NCBI GenBank assembly: GCA_030770425.1
Contig: JASJFT010000012.1
Span: 124,001 to 188,000 of the forward strand
Reading direction: 5' to 3'
From: Darksidea phi
Lineage: Eukaryota; Ascomycota; Dothideomycetes; Pleosporales; Lentitheciaceae
Length of the DNA stretch: 64,000 nt
The position numbers were made by a program, and so were the translations under genes. The stretch's first letter is position 1. Each line of letters opens with the position of its first letter. The notes below the pieces were generated by a model. It was not told the origin of the DNA. It saw nothing but the letters and a program-made list of their open reading frames with translations, and did not search any database. Of the stretch, positions 22,971 through 33,225 are shown piece after piece.

Positions 22971-23950
22971 CGCGGATGTCCGACCAAGTAGAAGTGGCTA
23001 TCCCTACAGTGGATCGGGCTGATGATCGCGTCCGTCAGTGTTCTGCCCGATTAAGAGGAGACGACAACGAACGGTGTGGAGTGGCTCAGTACAAGTAGTC
23101 CTAGGATGCTGTATGGCTGCGATGCGTCATCTCGGAACTCTACACTCGGGGATTCGAGACGGAAGGAGGAAGGAGTACGCCCCAACCTTAAAGGCCAAGG
23201 GCCGCACCTCCAGCCCGCAGGAAAAGCCACGCGAGCAGGCTACTGAGATAGGGTTTATGTGTATACTCTCATTGCTCTCTGAATCTACAACGCACAGTCT
23301 GGTAGAGGAGCATAAAGATCTATATGTGATTGCGGACAAGCTTTACACTGTCCGGCTATCGCTTAAAGCCGTGGCCATTGCACCACCACAACCAACTACG
23401 ACCTGCAGGCCCGACAACCCATCGCCCGGAAATTCCCCCACCCTAGCACGTGGAATCAATATACTCGAGACACATGTACTAAGCATACCAGTCCGGAGAT
23501 GCAGCCACAAGGTCTCGATGAAGTCCGGACCAATGGCGTCAGCAGATCGGTCTTGGAGATCTGCGGGGGCCAGCTGGCTTCAGTCAGATGAACCTCCTAC
23601 CATGCATGCGAACTACGATCTAGCTGCGCGCGCGAATGAAGGGAAATTTTGGTTGCACAGCGCAGGTGCTGAGTCAAACACGAGCGGATCCACCGGTGGC
23701 CTGCATGGCATCCCATACGCACAACCCCCTTCATTGTGGCTGATCTCCTTGACGAAGAGGCTCTCCTAATCGGGTAATTCATACACGCACGCGATGCGGT
23801 CCGCGACGGATACCATGACAAAGTCCGATCCCCGTATTGCTATCATATTCACTCGCTCCCGCTCTCGACTCACGTCTTGCTCCGCATCTTCGCCCCATCC
23901 ATCAACTAATTGCCAATTGCTTGTTTGCGCACGACGTCTAACAGCGACAC
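22971..23950. other. Spacer upstream of rhodopsin-domain gene 2
   Basis: A 243-codon plus-strand open frame (23038-23769) crosses this stretch but shows no family resemblance, signal peptide or domain, so I do not call it a gene. The last 200 bp should be promoter and leader. Confidence 0.45.
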
Positions 23951-25958
23951 ATGGGAGCAATGACGCCTCTTGCCGATGGCTTCCTCGTCGCCAGACAAGT
24001 CGTTCCAGCGGGCATCGAAAACCTCAAAATACCACACGGTGTTGACCGGAATACTTATTTACTGTCACTACCGGCGTTCCTGCCTACTCATATTCCTCCA
24101 GGCGCGGATAGAACGATGACGCTGGATGGGCCGGATCAATTTTGGTACCTGCTGGTTGCGATCATGTGCATTGCTATTCCGGGATTATTTCTGTTGATTC
24201 GGATATACACAAAAGTGGCGATTGTGAGGAGTCTTGAGGTCGCGGACTGTGAGTAGATCGTTGCGAAGTGTTGTGGGTGTCTTGCTGACAGGCGTAGATT
24301 TTATATTTTTGGCATTTGTACGTCTGCTGATCCGGGGCGTAATGTGGGGTTACAGCTAATATGCAAATAGCCGCTCATCGTCGTTGAAGTCGTCATGGGC
24401 TACTATATGGTCAAATGGGGCGCTGGAGTCCATCAATGGCAGGTCACACTCGATCAACTCTTTCACCAGCTCTACGTATGCAATCTTTTGCCCCATACAT
24501 GCAGATACTAACTCTTCTAGTGGGCAAATATTGGGCAGATCATATACTGTCCGCTCAGCTTCGTTGTCAAGATGGCCATCCTGCTCCAGTACCTCCGTCT
24601 TTTCGCGCCCGACCGTAGCGTGAACAGACTCATGTGGTACGGCGCGTGGGCGACAATGATCTCCTGCGCCATTCTTTACACGTTTCTCATGTTCTGGACC
24701 ATTTTCTACTGCAATCCGCGAGAGGCCATCTGGAACAAGCTCACACCACATGCGAAGTGTCATGATGTGAATCACATCATCCTCGCTCAGGGCGCATTCA
24801 ACATGGGATCGGACATCGTTATTCTGCTGCTCCCGACTACGAGCTTGTGGCAACTGAATGTACCACTCGGACGCAAGATTGCTGCTACCCTGCTGTTCGC
24901 GACCGGATTGCTGTAGGTCACCTGAACTCAGCCCAGATGCACGAATACGAAGAGCATTGCTAAAAATATCTAGTGCCTGCGCTGCTTCCGCGATGCGCAT
25001 CGTCTTCACCGTAAAGATTGCTCCCGTCATTTCCGAAGCCGATGTATCTCACAACGGTCTCTTTATAGGCCTCTGGACGGAAGCCGAAGTCTCGCTCGGC
25101 TTCGTTGTCGCGTGTGCCCTCTGCTTACCTAAACTGGTTCAGGCCAAGGGCATGAAGCTCAAGCGAGCTATGACGAAAGCTTCATCGCCCTTCTCCTCTT
25201 TGCGCGGAACGGTGCACATCGTATCGCGAAGAGACACTTCCCCCGGCGATAAGGGTCTGATGGGCAAGCAAGCGGCATCGGGAAGTTCGATTCATGGCCA
25301 AATGGAGCAAGCCGGTTCAACAAGAGCTGCAACACAGCAGCAACGATATTACCAGCAAGACCCGCAATTTCATCAACAAATACAGCAGCAGCAGCAAATG
25401 CCCGTGCCAGTAGGGCATCTGCATCCTAACGCATATGCCCGGTCTATTGCTGCAGGCAGCAGCGTTTACTCTCAAAGCCCGGAGCCTCGAGATCGAAGCG
25501 TCAGCAGAGATAACAGCATTAGAGTTGCACCACTAAGAGTATCAATGTACGGATCAGACGGCCGCTACCTAGGTGCGAGATCACCAGCGCGACAGCTGTC
25601 AAGAAGTCAAGAACAGCTGCAAGCAGACCTTGAAAGACTCGAACAGTTGAGAGAACTAGAGACCCGGGAGGATAGTTTTAGCAGGGATTACATCATCACA
25701 CTACCCGTGCCACCAAAATCACCACGGAGAATGTCGAGTTATGGGGTGGAAGAGCGGAATGCGAGTGTGCGGTCACCGACACAGCGGTCGGCAAGAGAGG
25801 AGATGACGGCAGAGCAATTGCGCGCCGAGGTGGAGATGCTGCAGCAGTTCAACTTTGAGATGGCGAGGCAATCGACGGAAGATTTGAGGAGTCGGCCGGT
25901 TTCTTATGCGCTTCCGTACCAGCAACAGCACCAGGACCAGCATCCGCATCAGCTTTGA
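23951..25958 (+). CDS. Rhodopsin-domain (PTH11-like) integral membrane protein 2 with long cytoplasmic tail
   Basis: Five exons, 23951-24248, 24298-24317, 24371-24475, 24521-24912 and 24974-25958, in consistent phase, give 599 residues. Exon 2 is only 20 nt. The N-terminal 55 residues are extracellular-like and lack CFEM cysteines. Helices follow: FWYLLVAIMCIAIPGLFLLI, PLIVVEVVMGYYMV, YGAWATMISCAILYTFLMFW and others. Family loop motifs are present: CPLSFVVKMAILLQYLRLF, AFNMGSDIVILLLPT and LFIGLWTEAEVSLGFVVACA. After helix 7 the tail of about 250 residues is Gln-rich (RYYQQD, IQQQQQ), Ser/Arg-rich and contains a likely coiled coil (LSRSQEQLQADLERLEQL), unusual in length for the family and a plausible signalling or docking platform. 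Convergent with the monooxygenase gene. Confidence 0.85.
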
Positions 25959-26169
25959 TACCCAGCATAGAATTTTGCATCGTCAATTTGATTTAGTGGT
26001 CTAGACCTTGGCTCGCGATCATGTTAGGTGTGAATATTGTCCGCAGTGGCTTTATAGACTGGTACAACGTAGCTTTCCCTATGCCAAGCACTCTTATATG
26101 ATCCCAGATACCGATGCCAAGTCATGCTCTAGGCCTCATGTCGTTGGAGCGCATCTATGCTCATCCCTT

Positions 26170-27660
26170 CTATGTCGCGACGCTCTCGAACTCCAATCCC
26201 TGCCTCAGATTCGCCATCTCCGATGCCCACCGGTCCTTGAAGTAATTATCCCTTGGCAACCAGGGCCCCATGCTTCCCGCCTTGGGCATGTAAGGCGCCG
26301 CCTTCTTCATATAAGTCGATTGCAGATCCAGGGGTGCCCGCGGGTTTTGCATCTCCTTCTCGCTGATGTGTGGCGTGGCGCTCGTATACTTGTTGTCGAT
26401 CATGAATTTGAAGAGGCGGGTGAGGAGACGAGCTGTTGCGTCGGAGCCGAGCGTCCACGAGGCATTTACGTAGCCGATGACTACGCCAAGATTAGGTACG
26501 CCGGAGATCATGGCGGTGCGCCAGAGGAAATGGTCTGGGAATTTCACGGGTTTCTTGTCAACGGTGAGCTGGATATTGCCGCAGACTTGCAAGTTGAGAC
26601 CTGTAGCCGTGACGATGATGTCTGCGTCCAACTTCTCTCCGTTATCTAGCAAGATGCCATCTTCCACTACGCTTTTGATCGTTCCCGTAACGATGTTCGC
26701 GCGCCCAGATTCAAAACATTTGAAAAAATCAGCATCTGGGCAGAAGCAGAGACGTTGGTCCCAGGGCTTGTAGGCGGGTTTGAAGTGCGGGTCCATTATG
26801 AAGTCTTTAGGGAGGTGGGATTTAGCTTCTCTGTGGATCAAGTTGCGAGCCATGGTAGGGAAGTATCGGCAGAAGAGGTACAGAAGATAAGGGACGAGGA
26901 TGAACTGGAAACGCAGGATGCGGAGGGAGAGCCAGCGTGGAAGTAGGCGTGCGTGCCATGGTGGTGCGTCGCCGGCTTTGGGCTGCGGCATGCTCAATAT
27001 GTAGGTAGGCGAGCGTTGTAGCATTGTGACGTGTCCGACACCAGCATCGACGACGGCAGGCAGGACGGTGATGGCTGTGGCGCCGGAGCCTATGACGATC
27101 ATCTTCTTGCCGCGGTAGTCCAGATCCTCAGGCCAGAACTGCGTGTGCACCGTCGCGCCTTTGAAGCTCTCCAGCCCAGGTATGTCTGCCTGTAGCGGTT
27201 TCTCATAGTTATAGTACCCCGTGCCCATGATCACAAACTTAGCGTAGTAGATCTTCCTGTGCCCCTCATGATCGACTTCCAGCCTCCATCGCTGCTCACC
27301 CGAGCTCCAATCTGCCCTCTGCACCTTGTGTCCGTAATTGATCTTGCGATCGATGCCGAATTTGTTCGCCGTCGCCTTCAAGTACTTGATTATGCTGTCG
27401 CCTGTCGCTATGGGGTTCGGCTTGTCCCACGGGTTGAATGAGAAGCCATACGTATGTAGGTCGGAGTCGGAGCGGATGCCGGGGTACTTGAACAGGCTCC
27501 ATGTGCCGCCTAGCTCAGAGCGACCTTCGAGGATGGTGTACGTAGAGGTAGGGAGGTTCGTTTGGATGCGGTAGCCGGCATTAATGCCCGATACGCCAGC
27601 ACCGATGACGACGACATCGTAGTTGTGCGAGGACACGCTGCCGTTGGGGTGGCCGTTCAT
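26170..27660 (-). CDS. FAD/NADPH-dependent Baeyer-Villiger-type monooxygenase
   Basis: Single exon, 496 residues. Flavin monooxygenases of this class insert oxygen next to a ketone or oxidise N/S atoms using NADPH and O2. The FAD-binding Rossmann motif GAGVSG is at residues 20-25, the NADPH motif GSGATA at 191-196, and the BVMO-type signature FKGATVHTQFW (FxGxxxHxxxW) at 166-176. VTATGLNLQ further on matches the conserved ATG motif. A hydrophobic segment (FQFILVPYLLYLFCRYF) near residue 255 may mediate membrane association. Closest in type to bacterial EthA-like and fungal BVMOs; the substrate cannot be inferred. Its stop lies 211 bp from the 3' end of rhodopsin-domain gene 2. Confidence 0.9.
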   Translation of the reverse strand: MNGHPNGSVSSHNYDVVVIGAGVSGINAGYRIQTNLPTSTYTILEGRSELGGTWSLFKYPGIRSDSDLHTYGFSFNPWDKPNPIATGDSIIKYLKATANKFGIDRKINYGHKVQRADWSSGEQRWRLEVDHEGHRKIYYAKFVIMGTGYYNYEKPLQADIPGLESFKGATVHTQFWPEDLDYRGKKMIVIGSGATAITVLPAVVDAGVGHVTMLQRSPTYILSMPQPKAGDAPPWHARLLPRWLSLRILRFQFILVPYLLYLFCRYFPTMARNLIHREAKSHLPKDFIMDPHFKPAYKPWDQRLCFCPDADFFKCFESGRANIVTGTIKSVVEDGILLDNGEKLDADIIVTATGLNLQVCGNIQLTVDKKPVKFPDHFLWRTAMISGVPNLGVVIGYVNASWTLGSDATARLLTRLFKFMIDNKYTSATPHISEKEMQNPRAPLDLQSTYMKKAAPYMPKAGSMGPWLPRDNYFKDRWASEMANLRQGLEFESVAT

Positions 27661-29015
27661 TGTGCTGCTGTTAGGGAGCGAGCGCTGCTTTGCAAGGCGG
27701 GTGGCAAGGTGGAGCGAGTTCGCGGGAAGCAGCTACGCTTTCTATCTGCGGCGAGGTTTAAGAGTTTGGCAAGACGAAGGATCACAACGGGGTGGAGAGC
27801 CGAACAGCGTAGCCATTGAGGCGCAGCATATATACCGCGGGGCATGCCGGTCGGATGGCCCGTCATCTTTCGTGCGATGCTCACGCCCTACGGGCACTGG
27901 CGCGTTGGTCGAACGCTGGCCGGACGCTGGCTGATCCATTCAAGTCGGTTTTGTGGAGTCAGACGTGCCTCGGCCACTGTTTGCTCCCGATTAGTCAATT
28001 AACTACGACACTAGCCGCTCGTGACACATCAAACCCCCAACTCTGCATTCTCGGCGACATCAGGCGCTCCGCGCAGGCCACTCTACGGTTGCATATCGTC
28101 CTGGCGGTGGGTGAAAATGCTGAAGTTCAGGTGCTGATGTTAAGATGCAGATGTTTCCGCACTCGATCCAGCTTGACGTCCATTGACCCGTATTTCAGCC
28201 TACCACGTATAGAATTCAATCGCATCGGAACTCCCGATGTTATGTCAATCGCGTAGTCGTCCATATAAGCACTGACTCTGGAGGCTCCTCTTAGGCAGAT
28301 GGATAGTGAGCTGATAAGGTGGCGGAAACCGGTTAATAACACCCCTATCTCGCTCGCAACGGTAACGATAGAAAGGCCTCGCACTATCATGAAACACGTT
28401 CCTCTCAGGGCTGGTGCGAGACTGGGTCGAGTTCGGAACGTAGACAACTGCGCCCTTCATTAGTTCTTTTCCCAAGCGTTCCCGCTGGAGATCGGACACT
28501 TCGACATGTTCAAACCCACACTCACAAAGCCTACGCTGTCGGTTGCACATAGGATAGATATGTAGTGGCTTGTAGCTGCAGAGGAGTTCAAGAGTGTGAC
28601 TACTGGGGCAGATACGCCGGAGTGTGGAGAGGGAGAGTACGTGAGGGGAAGAGGGATGAAATATTGCTCGCTTTCATTGGGAGGCAATACCTAGTTTATA
28701 CAGTATGCGCGTACGTGTAGTACACTGTGCTGAGCCGGCCCGACATCGCCTCATCTGGCCTCCCAACCTCTCCGAGATACCTAGCGTTCGCAGACAAGAG
28801 GTCGTCATGTCCTCTCAGCTTGGTGTTCGTAACCCACGTGTTCGTGCTAACCGCTTGTAAACTTTCTGTCCTTGTCCTCAACCCGCATCGGGAAACATCT
28901 CCAACCTCATCTCCGAAATCTCTTGTAGGCTGCATTATCGCTATATAACAATGCTGCGTCTTACCTGTTCTCCCGTCACGTCTTGTGGGGATAGCAGCAC
29001 TGCGTTGTCACAGCC
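27661..29015. other. Divergent promoter region, no supported gene
   Basis: 1.35 kb between the start of the monooxygenase and the start of the acid phosphatase. Several short open frames, none protein-like. TATATAA at 28942-28948 serves the phosphatase. Confidence 0.55.
28942..28948 (+). promoter_or_regulatory. TATA box of the acid phosphatase gene
   Basis: TATATAA lies 68 bp upstream of the ATG at 29016, a normal spacing for a fungal TATA promoter. Confidence 0.55.
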
Positions 29016-30517
29016 ATGGCTTCTTTCAGTAAGTTCGTTATCACGGCCTTGGTATTCGCTATCACTGGTACCGTGGCCTCGGGTTCCCGGTTCGACGTCC
29101 TGCAGCATCTTGGAGGAAATGGTCAATGGTTTCCAGGTATTCACCGCTCTTGGTTTTTACGCCTCGTTAGTCTCACCTTCACGCAGGCCCCGAAGTTACT
29201 GAAATTTCTTCCGACGTTCCAGCGGGCTGTACAGTCGACCTTTTTGCATCCTTCTCCCGTCATGGCTCGAGGTACCCGGATCGTGGCGCCTACAATGGAT
29301 GGAACAACCTCTACTCTCGCATCCAAGAAGCTGGCAACATCACCATCACGGACCCTAAGCTCGCCTTTTTGTCTTCATGGAAGCCCGTGCTGGAAGACCC
29401 TGAACAGCAAATTGCGCAGCTGAGCACGACAGGGTATAAAGAGCTGTACGACATGGGAGGCACATACCGTCTTCGCTACTCTCATCTGTACGATTACAAC
29501 ACCAACTTGACGATTTGGGCCAACTTTTACAAATCAAGCCCAAGAGTAAGGGACTCCGCCCGCCTTTTTGCACGAGGATTCCTCGGCCCAAATGCAACCG
29601 ATCTCGGGACTATCTACGCGCTCAATGCTTCTGATCCGCGATCCTTCATGAACTCTCTCGCCCCGAGCGATCTCTGTCCTGCCTACTTAGACGAGGGCGG
29701 TTCTCCGTACAAGAACGTGTGGGATAATTCCTATCTTCCGCCGATCCAACGACGTCTGAACGCGCACATCCGCGGCTCTTTTAACCTCACGCAATCGGAT
29801 GTCGATAGCATTCCCTACCTCTGCGGTTTCGAGACACAGATTACGGGACGAAAAAGCCCATGGTGTGATGTTTTCGAGGAAGCGGAAATACTGCAGTACG
29901 AATATGCGCAAGATTTGCGCTACTGGTACGGTACCGGTTTGGGGACGGATACGGAAAAGTACATGATGTTACCGGTGCTGGATGGACTTATTCAGCGCTT
30001 CGTTGATGGACCCAACGTATCGTATACGAACGAGCGTGGAGAGTCATTCACCCCGCCGAAGATCATGGTCTCGTTTACGAACGATGGCCAGGTCAATCAG
30101 CTCCTTGCTGCGCTGGGCGTTTTCGACGACCAGGAGCCACTACCTGCGACACATATTTTGCCGGACCGCCTTTTCCGTGCGAGCAATCTCGTGCGCATGC
30201 GCGGCACTGTTGCTTTCGAGCGGCTGTCCTGCTCTTCGTCGTCCTCACCTTCAGGCTATGGTTATGCAATGCAAAAGGACGAGTACGTTCGCATCATTCT
30301 CAACGATGTGGTCTATCCGGTCGCGGGATGCAGCAGCGGGCCTGGATCGTCATGTGCACTCGCACAATACCAGAAGATTGTGAAAGGGAAACTGAGTGAA
30401 GCGGGAAATCTTACAAAGCTGTGCAATGTAACCGATCCGTCGATCCCTTCGAATCACAGCAGCGCGACGTTCTTTACAAACCCCGCATTGCCCTTTGCAT
30501 CAGTGGTAAAGCCATAG
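29016..30517 (+). CDS. Secreted histidine acid phosphatase (phytase-like)
   Basis: Histidine acid phosphatases release phosphate from organic esters outside the cell via a phospho-histidine intermediate. Exons 29016-29136 and 29187-30517 (GTATTC...ACGCAG, phase 1) give 483 residues. The start yields a signal peptide (FVITALVFAITGTVASG). The join assembles the catalytic RHGSRYP at residues 65-71. The C-terminal acid motif, normally HD, reads ND at residues 339-340 (SFTNDGQVNQL): the Asp proton donor is kept, the preceding His is not. MRGTVAFERLSC and paired Cys residues are typical. Several N-glycosylation sequons are present. I cannot tell phytase from general phosphatase activity. Confidence 0.88.
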
Positions 30518-30605
30518 ATTGACAGCGGTTTAATGATAGCATTACGCATTACTCTTTTCTACATTATTCACATAAGCCCCTCACTTCGCTCATTACGTTT
30601 TCTTT

Positions 30606-32686
30606 TTACAGCCCAAAAATAACAGCAGCTCCCAACGCAGCGAGCGCCGCTACTGTGCCTCTAGGCGAAAGCTCATCACCTGCACCCGTGGCCTCTTCTG
30701 GCGCGGCACCAATAGTCTGTGAAGGGCTTCCAGCTCCACTTCTACTTCCGCTGGTGCTTCTCGTAGTTGTGTTGTTCCCGTAGACAAAGACACTGGATGA
30801 AGCGGCCGTGGTGGGTACGGTGATGATCTCGGTTGTGCTGCCATCGATGACTTCGCCAATGGACGAGCCGCCAGACTGTGCGGTGGTCAAAACAAGTGTT
30901 TCACCCCCATATGTGATCGTGGAGCCAGGCAAAAGAGTTTGTCCATCGGGAAGTACCACGCCACCACCTGAAGTAGGTACCGCAGAAATAGACACTACGC
31001 TCGCGGAGCTGCCCTCCCCCACTGTAATTGAAAGCACCGGTGCAGCGGCGCTAGTAGGTACAAGCGTTGCGGTCGTTCCATCTACGACAACGACCGGCGG
31101 TGCTTGGACGGTTGTGCCGCCCACTACGGTGACTGGAGGTGCATCTGTGGGGATAGAGATTGTGTAGCCCAAAACTGTGGTGATTGTTCCCGGACGCAGG
31201 GTCTGCTCGTTGGGGAGGATAACGGCGGCTGGACCGATAGGTTGGGTCACGGGAGGAGCATTTGCAGTTGTAGGCACTGGTGCGGGAGCTGGCACTGGGG
31301 TGAGATCGATCGGAAGAGGTGCTCCAGGCACTGGGTTGGGGTTGGAATTGCTCGGGTTATTGTTGTTGGGTGTTCCGGGAGTTGTGGGTGCAGGCTGTTG
31401 AGGGTTGTTTGGAGAGCCACCAGTGGATGGTGCAGGTTGCTGGGGATTGTTCGGATTAGGGTTGTTTGGACTTGGGTTGTTTGGACTTGGGTTGTTTGGA
31501 CTTGGGTTGTTTGGACTTGGGTTGTTTGGACTTGGGTTGTTTGGATTAGGGTTGGCGCTCGTTGCTGTGTTGGTAGGAACTGGCTGTTCAGGATTTTTTG
31601 GATCAGGGTTGGGATTTGAGCCGGTATTTGTAGGCGCAGGCTGTTCTGACTTGCTTGGGATCGTATTTGCGGGCGGATTGTTGGTCTCTGTTTCTTCGGT
31701 AGGCGGCGGGTTCCGTGTAGTGTCCTCAGTTGGCTCAGGTGCGGGCGCATTGGTCTGCGTCGGTTCTGGCGTCGTTATTGGCTCAGCAGGAACCTTTGTA
31801 GTACTCGAGACGGGAGGAGCCGGTCCGCCGTCATCTACGTTGATCGTCGTTGTCGCATGGCTCGTCAGTCCTGTCACGGGTACGTGTACGCTCGGTTCAC
31901 CGGATCCACTTAGAATCGAGCACGTTTTGAGACCCGGAATCTCTTCAGTGATGGTTGGCGTTTGCTCGATCCAGTAGTCAAGAAGCTCGGTTCCTGGCGG
32001 CGCATTCGCATACGCCACATATGTGGTTCTTACTGTCGGAGGATCTTCAACGTATCCAAACGCTGTTCCCAAAAAGCGCAGTTGGTCCTGCTTTGTCTGA
32101 TCGCACGTAGGCCTATCCGTGTCTTGTGTCCATGTTCCATAGATGACACCGATCCCGTTTACCGCAACAAAGGGCGTAGGCGAGGCGCTAGACCATAGAA
32201 TCAGCAAAATGCTATAGGAAAAAGGTCTTGAGACGACTTACACGATCGTATTCGGGAACGACACACTTGTTTCGGTCCCAATGAAGGTTTGGCTGTATAT
32301 GAAGGTATTTGGAATGATGCCCGCAGGGGCGGTCACATCTTCGACTGATCCATTTGTAGAGAGTGTCGTCGTGCTTGTTATCCGGGTGTTGTTATACTGG
32401 TAAATTTGCGTGATGACAGTCGCGACAGTGGCCGTGAGTGTTTGATTCCACCAGAAGTTTAAGCCAACATCGACAGGGACAACGACACAACATGGTCCTC
32501 CCGTGGCAGTGGGAACGCTCGACGACGTTGCAGTGATGGATAGGTTTCCATTGGGTGTTGATGCTAGGAAAAAGCGTTAGTCTAGAATGGGAGGAGCGAC
32601 GGGATACACGTACAGGGAAATTGTGCGTTTGAAAATTGAGCGGCGAGCAGAGCGCTCAATCCGGCTTTGAGAACCCACGGCGCCAT
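30606..32686 (-). CDS. GPI-anchored, Pro/Ser/Thr-rich cell-wall protein
   Basis: Exons 32614-32686, 32242-32563 and 30606-32187, all in phase, give 658 residues. The N-terminus is a signal peptide (WVLKAGLSALLAAQFSNA). Residues about 25-200 form an ordered N-terminal region (VNGIGVIYGTW; paired Cys). A long Pro/Asn/Thr-rich stalk follows with a perfect pentapeptide array (SPNNP units), then two repeats of an imperfect 70-residue motif built on LPNEQTLRPGTITT / LPDGQTLLPGSTIT. The C-terminus has a Gly/Ala omega region and a hydrophobic tail (TVAALAALGAAVIFGL), the mark of GPI attachment. A stalk-type surface adhesin or wall structural protein fits. Adjacent to, and convergent with, the acid phosphatase. 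Confidence 0.85.
31461..31550. repeat. 15-bp minisatellite inside the wall-protein gene (about 6 units)
   Basis: Six consecutive 15-bp units of GTTGTTTGGACTTGG, nearly identical at the DNA level (the last ends ATTAGG), encode the SPNNP array on the minus strand. DNA-level identity rather than just protein-level identity points to recent expansion or contraction. Confidence 0.9.
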
Positions 32687-33225
32687 AATAACGAAGGTTT
32701 CCGATAACGAACGAGAGAAACTGCGGAACCTACGCAGTTAGTTGAGGCTGACATTAGGTACAGGTACAATCGGGAGAGGCGGATGCGTTGCGACTCCGCC
32801 CCGTTTATTATTTAGTGGCGTCCCGGCGGCCTTGGGGTCCACTTTTAGGTTTTATACTTAGTGTAGCGTGTTTCCTTGTTATTGTAGGTTGCTCAATCCC
32901 GCCTACGGTTACCTCAAGGAGGTTTTCTCAGTAACGTATATTACGTGCGGTCAGCCCTAGTATCCAATGTGGCCTAAGGTCAGGGCCGTCTCGCGAGTCG
33001 TGACTACCTGTCATCCTCTAATCACCCTCCATTAATGGCATCATTCTAAATGAAATATCAATTATTTGTGAGCTAGAGGGCAGAGCGCGAAGTTGCTGCG
33101 AGCAGTCAGTCGACTACCTGTGGCGGCTTGCCAAAGAGAATGCGCCTTACGGCTCCGATGTTACCCACCGCTCAGCCTTGCTGCCCGGCATGCACCCTGT
33201 TCAACGACCCGTAGACACCCTCGGC
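32687..33225. other. Divergent promoter region
   Basis: Shared upstream region of the GPI protein (minus) and the aspartic-protease-like protein (plus). No gene or clear TATA seen. Confidence 0.5.

Noticed and set aside
23038..23769. 243-codon plus-strand open frame before rhodopsin-domain gene 2
   Set aside because: No signal peptide, domain or conserved block. A fragment (YVIADKLY) faintly recalls BTB proteins but is too short to count.
24356..25030. 224-codon minus-strand open frame
   Set aside because: Antisense to exons 3-5 of the rhodopsin-domain gene, whose plus-strand reading has family motifs and consistent splicing.
31461..31550. CRISPR-like repeat array
   Set aside because: The repeats are contiguous 15-bp units without spacers inside a coding exon of a eukaryotic gene.
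31405..31977. 190-codon plus-strand open frame with GLFGLGLFGLG repeats
   Set aside because: It is the antisense shadow of the SPNNP minisatellite in the GPI protein. The minus strand has signal peptide, splice sites and GPI signal.
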